Shown here piece by piece: positions 1 through 5,018 of a DNA stretch of 5,018 nucleotides. Position numbers and translations under genes: made by a program. The notes below the pieces were generated by a model. The model was given only the letters and a program-made list of their open reading frames with translations, had not been told where the DNA came from and did not search any database. Position 1 is the stretch's first letter; each line of letters starts with the position of its first letter. The stretch lies in NCBI GenBank assembly GCA_007123655.1, contig SKKR01000538.1:1-5018 (forward strand), written 5' to 3'. Source of the DNA: Thermomicrobiaceae bacterium (lineage in GTDB: Bacteria; Chloroflexota; Chloroflexia; Thermomicrobiales; Thermomicrobiaceae).

Positions 1-1
1 C

Positions 2-106
2 GACATCGCGCTGAGGCCGCTCACCGTACCCACCGAGGACCAGGGTACGATCACCGTCCGCTATCTTGATGCGGGCGGCACCGAGATCCAGTCGGAGACT
101 GTCTGA
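2..106 (+). CDS. C-terminal end of an unrecognised protein (partial)
   Basis: An open frame enters from the left edge and ends at TGA 104-106, leaving 34 codons. By my count 28 of the 34 third positions are G or C, as expected for a real gene in GC-rich DNA, and the other two forward frames close within the stretch. The visible tail alternates polar and hydrophobic residues (GTITVRYLDAGGTEIQSETV), which looks like two beta strands joined by a D-A-G-G turn, as at the end of a beta-sandwich or other all-beta domain. That is too little to name a family. The gene lies 234 bases upstream of the permease with a candidate promoter between them, so it is probably not in the same tight operon. An adaptor or extracytoplasmic accessory protein for the transporter is conceivable, but nothing visible supports it over other options. 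Confidence 0.6.
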   Translation, partial: DIALRPLTVPTEDQGTITVRYLDAGGTEIQSETV

Positions 107-180
107 ACCTGGATTGTCATGCGTCGCACGACCGATGGACAGATTGTTATCCTGATAAAAACCAAGTCAGAAGCGCAAAG

Positions 181-209
181 TTGCATAATCGGGCAGCGTC
201 ACTTAGAAT
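181..209 (+). promoter_or_regulatory. Candidate sigma-70-type promoter upstream of the permease operon
   Basis: TTGCAT (181-186) and TAGAAT (204-209) are separated by 17 bases, the ideal spacing for a housekeeping promoter. The -10 box matches TATAAT at 5 of 6 positions; the -35 box is weak, matching TTGACA only at its first three positions. The pair sits at the end of a locally AT-richer stretch (about 140-190) in otherwise GC-rich DNA and points toward the permease. A start near 215-217 would give a leader of about 125 bases. It was assigned by eye and could be chance. Confidence 0.3.
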
Positions 210-340
210 CAGCCTGCACAGCACACCAGACTGACATGCTTGCCGATGATAGATTACGCGCATGCGCCCGGGGATAGGCGGCGAACTCAGCGGGCAGGAG
301 TGAGCCGGCCGAACCGGGGACGCACGGTCTTTCGCAGGAA

Positions 341-3300
341 GTGAAGCCTGGAGTGACGTTCGTCGGAGTCGTCCTGAGTTCAGTTGCCGGCGTGTTAATC
401 CTCGCGCTGGCAGTTTCGGCGATCCTCAACCCTGTTCTCCGTCGCATCGCGCTACGCAATGTCGTCCGATGGCCGGGAAGCACGACCCTGGTCATTCTCG
501 GATCGATGATCGGCACCGCGATGATTGCCGGGTCGCTGGTGGTCTACGACACGACTCGCCAGGGCTCCCATACACTGATCGAACGACATCTCGGCGAGAT
601 CGACCTGATCGTCACCCTGCCCGACCCGGAGGGTGCCGGCGACGCCTGGTTCGACGAGGAGATGAGCGAGCGCATCTCGGTTGAACGGCTCAATGCCGAG
701 CTGACTCGTTCCGGGAGTGACGCTTTGGTCAACGGGGTCATGCCGGTGATGAGGTCCCGTCTCGCGGCTCAGAGCCTGGACGGTGAGTCGGGCGAGCTGC
801 TGCGCGTGGCGCCGCAGATGATGGTGATCTCGCTCGACTGGGAGAGTCTCGGCGAGTTCGGTGATTCTCCTCAGAGCATCCCGCGGCCGGAGCCCGGCGG
901 CATGGTCGTTTCCAGTGAGCTGGCAGGGGCCCTTGACCTGCGCAGCGGTGACGTCCTCGAAGTGTTCGTCGATGAACGCCCGGAGGCGTTCCGGGTGGAG
1001 CACATCGTCCCCACCGAAGGCATTGCGGGCCACCGCGCAATCGCGTTTTCCCAGGAGCGGGGGACGGCGCTGCTGAATCTGGACGACGGGCAGCGAATGC
1101 TCACTGGCGGCCGTTCCGAGATCAACACGCTTTTCGTCTCCAGCTCCGGAAGTATCACGGAGAGCCACGAACACTCTTCCGAGGTGCAGGCCGCGATCGG
1201 CAACCTGTTGAGTGGCGCCGACGAACGGGGAGCGTTCCTCGCGTTCGATATCAAGCTCGAGGCAATGGAGCCTGCGGAGTTCGGGCTCATCTTTCTGTTC
1301 ATGAGTTCCTTCGTGATCGCCGCCGGAGTGCTGCTTCTGGTGAATATCTACGTGATGCTCGCCGAGGAACGCAGATCGGCAATGGGCATCATCCGCGCGC
1401 TCGGGATGCGGCGCGGGCATCTGGTACGACTCTTCCTCTACGAAGGGCTTGTCTACAGTCTTTTTGCCGCATTGCTCGGCGTGTCAGTCGGGCTCGGGAT
1501 GGGTCGGATCGCCGTCGAGTGGATGAACCGGATTCTGGCAGACGACGGCCTCGACGCCATGACGTTTTCATTCACGTTTCTGCCGAGCACATTGGTGTTG
1601 TCCGGGTTGATCGGCGTTTCGCTCGCGTGCATCACGGTCTTCGCGACGAGCCTTCGTACGAGCAGGATCAACATCGTAGCGGCGGTCCGCGGGCAGGAGG
1701 AACCTCCCCGGCAAACGCGGTCGTGGTGGTCGGTGTTCTGGCCGCCGCTCGTTGCACTCCTGGGCGGGGTGATCATCGCTCTGGCTTTGATCGGCGACTC
1801 CGGGGTCCCCTGGCTGCTCGGCCCCCCGATTGCCCTGGTTGGAATCTGCTCCGTGCTTCGTTCACTGTTGCCATCGAGACTGACGCTGTCGATCGCCTTT
1901 GCTGCTTCAATTGTCTACCTCTGGCTGGGCATTCAATGGATTCCGGCTGTGCAGGACGATATCGCGGAGGGACCGGGAATTATCCTCGTGTTCAGCCTGG
2001 CACTGATGCTTACGGCGATCGGGCTGGTCGCACTGAATCTTTCTGTGATTCTCATGCCGATCCGCTGGGTCTCCGCCCGGTTGCGACGAATCTACCCGGC
2101 GGCGCGGATGGCACTTGCCTACCCAGGAGCGCATCCGGTACGGACGTCGCTGACGATTCTCATGTTCACGGTCGTCGTGTTTCTCGTCACCTTTGGACAG
2201 GTGATGCTGACGAACTTCGAGGGCAACTACCTGGACGCTGAAGTCATGGAGGAAGTGGAACTCGGCGGGTTTTCCGCCATGGCCACCATGAATCCGGGAA
2301 GTCCGGTCCTCGATCTCGCCGAACGAGTTCAAGCAGGAGACGTCCCGGAGTTCGACGAGATCGATCAAATCAGCAGCCTCATCGCCATGCAGATGCATCT
2401 CCCGGGATATCGCCAGGGAGACTTCATGGGAACGGGCGAGTGGAACATCGCGGACCTGGACGCCCCGCTCCGGGAGCGTGTGCTTGCTGTCGATGATGTG
2501 TTCCTGCAACGAGGCGGGACGCGCCTGATGCATCGGGCACCCGAGTACGAGACGGACGCCGAGGTCTGGCAGGCGATGTCCGAGGATCCATCACTCGTCG
2601 TCGGTAGCGACCGTTATCTAGGAGGTCAACACTGGAGTCGGAACCGGCCGCGTGTGGAGATGGGCGACACGCTGAAGCTGGAAAGCCCGGCCACCGGCCA
2701 CGTATACGAAAAGCGAATGATCGGGATCCTGGACGAACAGATGATGCCGCTCACCCCGATCGGAGGGCTCCTGGTCAACAGCGCCGCGTTCACCCCGGGC
2801 TCTGACGGCGCGGAACTGGCTCCGTCCGGGTATTTGATCGGGATGAACGCGGATGCCGACCACCGTGTGATCGCGGACGCCCTGGAGCGGGAGTTCGTCC
2901 ACAACGGACTCGCCGTCGAGATCATACGTGACTGGCTCGGCCTTCCGTTCTGGCTGCGATTGATGCACGTGCTGGGAGCGTTCATCTATTTCGGGATGTT
3001 CGTCGGCATCGCCGGCCTGGCGATCATTTCTACCCGGGCGGTACACCAGCGCAGGAGAGACATCGGAACGCTGCGAGCCTACGGGTTCCGGCGGGGGATG
3101 GTTACCGGGTACTTCCTCGGCGAGGCGTTCATCGTCGCAGTCATCGGCATTCTGGTGGGAATCGGCTGCGGGCTGCTGGCCGGATATGGATTCTATCTGG
3201 ACGAGATCAGCGATCACCCGGATTCGACGTTTTATTTCCCGGTGACCGGAATGATCTGGACGAGTGGCGCGATCCTCGTCGCCGCACTTCTGTTTACGAC

Positions 3301-3361
3301 GCTGCCCGCGATTCGGGCGTCAAGACTGTCCGTGGTTGATGCACTAAGGCCGATTGAGTAG
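341..3361 (+). CDS. Large FtsX/MacB-type ABC transporter permease (two FtsX units fused)
   Basis: This 1006-residue membrane protein is the permease of a mechanotransmission-type ABC transporter (MacB/LolCDE/FtsX superfamily). Segments that look membrane-spanning lie near residues 8-29, 46-68, 315-340, 365-390, 411-436, 466-484, 490-508, 513-534, 545-572, 603-624, 878-898, 923-949 and 969-992. Two large extracytoplasmic domains (about 69-313 and 625-877) resemble the MacB periplasmic core; each has a GD-V/T-L strand followed by a V/I-rich strand (202-223, 775-797). Each unit has the FtsX cytoplasmic coupling motif (RRSAMGIIRALGMRRGH, 344-360; RRRDIGTLRAYGFRRG, 904-919) and ends with the family's closing motif (SLRTSRINIVAAVRG, 437-451; LPAIRASRLSVVDALRP, 988-1004). 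The fused form replaces two separate LolC/LolE-like subunits. The ATPase follows 9 bases later. The start is uncertain: GTG 341 abuts AGGAA (336-340) with no spacing, while in-frame GTG 353 lies 12 bases after it and would give 1002 residues. The substrate is unknown. The family call is firm; the helix count is by eye. Confidence 0.93.
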   Translation: MKPGVTFVGVVLSSVAGVLILALAVSAILNPVLRRIALRNVVRWPGSTTLVILGSMIGTAMIAGSLVVYDTTRQGSHTLIERHLGEIDLIVTLPDPEGAGDAWFDEEMSERISVERLNAELTRSGSDALVNGVMPVMRSRLAAQSLDGESGELLRVAPQMMVISLDWESLGEFGDSPQSIPRPEPGGMVVSSELAGALDLRSGDVLEVFVDERPEAFRVEHIVPTEGIAGHRAIAFSQERGTALLNLDDGQRMLTGGRSEINTLFVSSSGSITESHEHSSEVQAAIGNLLSGADERGAFLAFDIKLEAMEPAEFGLIFLFMSSFVIAAGVLLLVNIYVMLAEERRSAMGIIRALGMRRGHLVRLFLYEGLVYSLFAALLGVSVGLGMGRIAVEWMNRILADDGLDAMTFSFTFLPSTLVLSGLIGVSLACITVFATSLRTSRINIVAAVRGQEEPPRQTRSWWSVFWPPLVALLGGVIIALALIGDSGVPWLLGPPIALVGICSVLRSLLPSRLTLSIAFAASIVYLWLGIQWIPAVQDDIAEGPGIILVFSLALMLTAIGLVALNLSVILMPIRWVSARLRRIYPAARMALAYPGAHPVRTSLTILMFTVVVFLVTFGQVMLTNFEGNYLDAEVMEEVELGGFSAMATMNPGSPVLDLAERVQAGDVPEFDEIDQISSLIAMQMHLPGYRQGDFMGTGEWNIADLDAPLRERVLAVDDVFLQRGGTRLMHRAPEYETDAEVWQAMSEDPSLVVGSDRYLGGQHWSRNRPRVEMGDTLKLESPATGHVYEKRMIGILDEQMMPLTPIGGLLVNSAAFTPGSDGAELAPSGYLIGMNADADHRVIADALEREFVHNGLAVEIIRDWLGLPFWLRLMHVLGAFIYFGMFVGIAGLAIISTRAVHQRRRDIGTLRAYGFRRGMVTGYFLGEAFIVAVIGILVGIGCGLLAGYGFYLDEISDHPDSTFYFPVTGMIWTSGAILVAALLFTTLPAIRASRLSVVDALRPIE

Positions 3362-3364
3362 GGG
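3360..3364 (+). promoter_or_regulatory. Ribosome binding site of the ABC ATPase, overlapping the permease stop
   Basis: AGGGG at 3360-3364 shares its first two bases with the permease stop codon TAG (3359-3361) and lies 6 bases before ATG 3371. The overlap of stop and Shine-Dalgarno suggests translational coupling of the two transporter subunits, and it supports ATG 3371 as the start. Confidence 0.65.
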
Positions 3365-3370
3365 TGGAAG

Positions 3371-4096
3371 ATGAGCGATCTCATCATCGAGGCCAGAGAT
3401 ATCCACAAGACATATTACGCGGGTGAGCTTGCGGTTCCGGCCCTGCGCGGGGTGGATCTGCTCGTCGAACGTGGTCAGATGGTGTCGATTATGGGGCCGA
3501 GTGGATGTGGCAAGACGACCCTGCTGAACTGCCTGGCTGGACTGGACGATATCGATCACGGCGAGATCATTATCGACGGGGAAGCACTCCACGAGCTCCC
3601 GGACTATCGACGTTCTGACCTGCGCGCGGTCAAGATGGGCTTCATTTTTCAATTCTTCAACTTGCTGGATGTTCTAAATGCGGTCGAAAATGTGGAGATG
3701 CCGTTACTCGTAGCGGGTGTTTCTTCTCGGGAAGCGCGAAAACGTGCTGAATACGCCCTGGAACAGGTCGGGCTGGAGGACCGCATGAACCACCGGCCGT
3801 CTGAGCTCTCAGGTGGCCAGCAGCAACGCGTGGCGATCGCCCGGGCCCTGGGAAATGACCCGGCAATAGTCTGGGCGGACGAGCCAACCGGAAACCTCGA
3901 CAGTGATAAGGGCCAGGACATCATGGATCTGCTGGCTGACCTGAACGAACAAATGAGGCAAACCTTTGTCATCGTCACTCACGATCCGATGGTGACTGCC
4001 AGGGCGCATCGAAAGATCGAGATGCGTGACGGGTTGATCGTCGACGAACCGGTCGGTCTCTCAGAACAGGCTGGTGCGGTCATAACGACCGATTAG
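3371..4096 (+). CDS. ABC transporter ATP-binding protein, LolD/MacB type
   Basis: This 241-residue cytoplasmic ATPase powers the FtsX-type permease encoded just upstream. All nucleotide-binding motifs are intact and in order: Walker [10 protein letters not shown] (42-50), Q-loop glutamine at 94 in FIFQFFNLL, signature LSGGQQQR (146-153), Walker B IVWADEP (167-172 region, catalytic E171), D-loop GNLDS (174-178) and H-loop histidine H204 in VTHDP. The A-loop position is probably Y15 or Y16 near IHKTYYAGE. The FQFFNLL segment, the following [11 protein letters not shown] stretch and the length are typical of the LolD/MacB/FtsE group, which pairs with FtsX-like permeases. As a lone ATPase beside a permease with two coupling regions, it most likely acts as a homodimer. 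No promoter fits in the 9-base gap, so it is co-transcribed with the permease. The last 15 or so residues after MRDGLIVDE are an unremarkable polar tail. Substrate is not predictable from the ATPase. Confidence 0.97.
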   Translation: MSDLIIEARDIHKTYYAGELAVPALRGVDLLVERGQMVSIMGPSGCGKTTLLNCLAGLDDIDHGEIIIDGEALHELPDYRRSDLRAVKMGFIFQFFNLLDVLNAVENVEMPLLVAGVSSREARKRAEYALEQVGLEDRMNHRPSELSGGQQQRVAIARALGNDPAIVWADEPTGNLDSDKGQDIMDLLADLNEQMRQTFVIVTHDPMVTARAHRKIEMRDGLIVDEPVGLSEQAGAVITTD

Positions 4097-4115
4097 CAGC
4101 ATGTCCTTCTCACGA

Positions 4116-4146
4116 TTGAGCACGGACCGTGACGTTCGGGTAAACT
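4116..4146 (+). promoter_or_regulatory. Weak candidate promoter with palindromic spacer upstream of the STAND ATPase gene
   Basis: TTGAGC (4116-4121) and TAAACT (4141-4146) are 19 bases apart, somewhat long for a sigma-70 promoter. Each box keeps 4 of 6 consensus positions. The spacer contains the odd palindrome CACGG-A-CCGTG (4121-4131), which could be a repressor or activator site. A start near 4153 would give a leader of about 55 bases before GTG 4208. No good intrinsic terminator was found after the ABC ATPase, so readthrough from the transporter operon is also possible. Confidence 0.25.
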
Positions 4147-4195
4147 AACGAGAGAACCCTGACAAAACACTATTAACATGCAGTGGGCCTGCGTC

Positions 4196-4200
4196 GGAGG
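4196..4200 (+). promoter_or_regulatory. Ribosome binding site deciding the GTG start of the STAND ATPase
   Basis: GGAGG at 4196-4200 is a perfect Shine-Dalgarno core 7 bases before GTG 4208. The upstream in-frame ATG 4178 has only A/T-rich, SD-free sequence before it (CAAAACACTATTAAC), and the later in-frame GTG 4262 and ATG 4268 also lack such a site. This makes GTG 4208 the preferred start. Confidence 0.7.
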
Positions 4201-4207
4201 CGTACCG

Positions 4208-5018
4208 GTGGTCGAGCACAACCCTGCGGACACCTCAACCCATCGAGGTTCAGGCACCGGTGTGCCGATGGTCCTGACCAGTTTCGTGGGCAGGCGGCAG
4301 GAAATCGCTGACGTCGTCAACATGCTGGCTCAACACCGGCTGGTCACGCTTACCGGTCCAGCAGGAACGGGGAAAACCAGGCTCGCGCTGCGGGTGCTGC
4401 CGTTCCTTGAGGAGACGCATGCTGACGGCGTCGTCTGGATCGACCTGGCCCGGTTGACGTCGCCCGGCAAGGTCCTGACCTCGGTGTGCCGAATCCTGAA
4501 CGTGCCTGAGGATTCCGCGAGGTCGACGCTCGAACGTCTCATCGACTCGCTTCAACATCAAGGCGTAATGATCGTCCTGGACAACTGCGAGCATGTCCTG
4601 GACGACGTCGTCCCGCTAGCGACGCAGCTTCTGCATCAAACCGGTGTCTCTATCCTGGCGACGAGTCGCGAAGCGCTTGGCGTTTCGGGGGAGTTCCGGT
4701 ACCCGGTTCCACCGATGTCGCTCCCGGCGAACGGAGAGGAGTTCCCTGGTTCGAGTGACTCCGACGCGATGAAGCTGTTCGCCGAGCGGGCCAGGGCGAT
4801 CCTGCCCTCGTTCAGCATTGATGAGACGAATGCGGTGCACGTTGCCGAAATCTGCCGCCGGCTGGACGGGCTCCCTCTGGCAATCGAGCTGGCGAGCTCC
4901 CGCCTGACCGTGCTCTCGCCACAACAGATCGCCGAGCGACTCGACGACCGGTTTCGTCTACTGGGAGGATCACAGGGGTCAACCTGGAGCCGCCACGATA
5001 CGCTTCACGCCGCCATCG
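4208..5018 (+). CDS. STAND/NB-ARC-like ATPase, N-terminal part of a LuxR-type or related regulator (partial)
   Basis: The frame is open from GTG 4208 to the right edge (270 complete codons) and continues outside. After about 22 poorly conserved residues it enters the ATPase block found in large bacterial signal-transduction ATPases. Visible motifs are the entry LTSFVGRRQEIADV (23-36), P-loop GPAGTGKT (50-57), Walker B plus cap MIVLDNCEHVLDD (121-133), sensor-like ATSREALGVSGE (150-161), GLPLAIELASSR (221-232), and the stretch LSPQQIAERLDDRFRLLGG (236-254) leading into RHDTLHAAI (262-270). In family members these are usually followed by a helical arm, TPR-like repeats and often a C-terminal LuxR helix-turn-helix; those parts would lie beyond the window. 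No N-terminal DNA-binding, BTAD or cyclase domain precedes the ATPase. A signal-gated transcriptional regulator in the cytoplasm is the likeliest role. It is co-oriented with the transporter genes 111 bases upstream, but regulation of them is only a guess. Confidence 0.9.
   Translation, partial: MVEHNPADTSTHRGSGTGVPMVLTSFVGRRQEIADVVNMLAQHRLVTLTGPAGTGKTRLALRVLPFLEETHADGVVWIDLARLTSPGKVLTSVCRILNVPEDSARSTLERLIDSLQHQGVMIVLDNCEHVLDDVVPLATQLLHQTGVSILATSREALGVSGEFRYPVPPMSLPANGEEFPGSSDSDAMKLFAERARAILPSFSIDETNAVHVAEICRRLDGLPLAIELASSRLTVLSPQQIAERLDDRFRLLGGSQGSTWSRHDTLHAAI

Noticed and set aside
107..180. Intrinsic terminator after the partial first gene
   Set aside because: Only stems of 3-4 base pairs (CAG/CTG around 139-153) can be drawn, and the following tract is A-rich, not T-rich, on the + strand.
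236..277. 13-codon ORF starting at ATG 236
   Set aside because: It is very short, has no Shine-Dalgarno, and stops 64 bases before the permease start, so it gives no coupling argument.
199..516. Antisense frame of 105 codons crossing the permease start region
   Set aside because: It covers the upstream leader and the permease N-terminal codons, gives a low-complexity T/R/A-rich product, and would collide with the operon's leader.
452..1420. Long antisense open frame (322 codons) opposite the permease
   Set aside because: It lies fully inside a gene with clear family motifs. Its product is rich in H, R, D and Q with no recognisable domain, as expected for a frame mirrored from GC-rich coding DNA.
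1519..2241. Second forward frame (240 codons) inside the permease gene
   Set aside because: It overlaps the permease's membrane core in another frame. Its translation is arginine- and glycine-rich without domain features, so it is a shadow.
1907..3217. Several antisense open frames (up to 208 codons) opposite the second half of the permease
   Set aside because: All are explained by the codon bias of the permease gene; no ribosome binding site or family motif supports them.
4178..4180. ATG 4178 as the start of the STAND ATPase
   Set aside because: It is in frame but has no ribosome binding site, while GTG 4208 has GGAGG at 7 bases. The ten extra residues show no family similarity that I recognise.
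4097..4207. Intrinsic terminator after the ABC ATPase
   Set aside because: The best inverted matches (GGGT/ACCC around 4138-4159, or the 4121-4131 dyad) are short and not followed by a T-run.

Overview
The window is GC-rich bacterial DNA with tightly packed genes, all readable on the + strand. It uses GTG starts and strongly G/C-ending codons. These traits, a very large two-unit FtsX-type permease with no fused ATPase, and a STAND-type ATPase of the kind common in multidomain LuxR-like regulators suggest a high-GC, probably monoderm-like lineage such as Chloroflexota (Thermomicrobia-like) or Actinomycetota. That assignment is inferred from style; no phylogenetic marker is present.

Layout: (1) the last 34 codons of an unrecognised gene end at 106. 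(2) A 234-base intergenic region (107-340) is relatively AT-rich at first. It holds a plausible sigma-70-type promoter, a short direct repeat, a perfect 10-bp palindrome and a possible 32-codon leader ORF whose stop overlaps the next start. (3) A 1006-residue FtsX/MacB-type permease fills 341-3361. (4) A LolD/MacB-type ABC ATPase (3371-4096) starts 9 bases later and has every catalytic motif intact. (5) A 111-base gap holds a weak candidate promoter with an 11-bp palindrome in its spacer. (6) The N-terminal part of a STAND/NB-ARC-like ATPase regulator begins at a GTG at 4208 with an excellent Shine-Dalgarno and runs off the window.

How they work together: the permease and ATPase are almost certainly one transcriptional and functional unit. 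Two ATPase subunits would dock on the two coupling regions of the single long permease, giving a MacB/LolCDE-like machine in which ATP hydrolysis moves large extracytoplasmic domains. No adaptor or outer-membrane partner is visible, so the substrate cannot be told. The downstream ATPase is co-oriented and may be a signal-responsive regulator, but nothing in the sequence links it to the transporter beyond proximity.

I see no convincing previously undescribed system. The most notable points are the permease's repeat architecture (its N-terminus looks like an internal linker, and it has four extra central helices), the coupled-looking leader ORF, and the palindrome inside the candidate promoter of the STAND gene.
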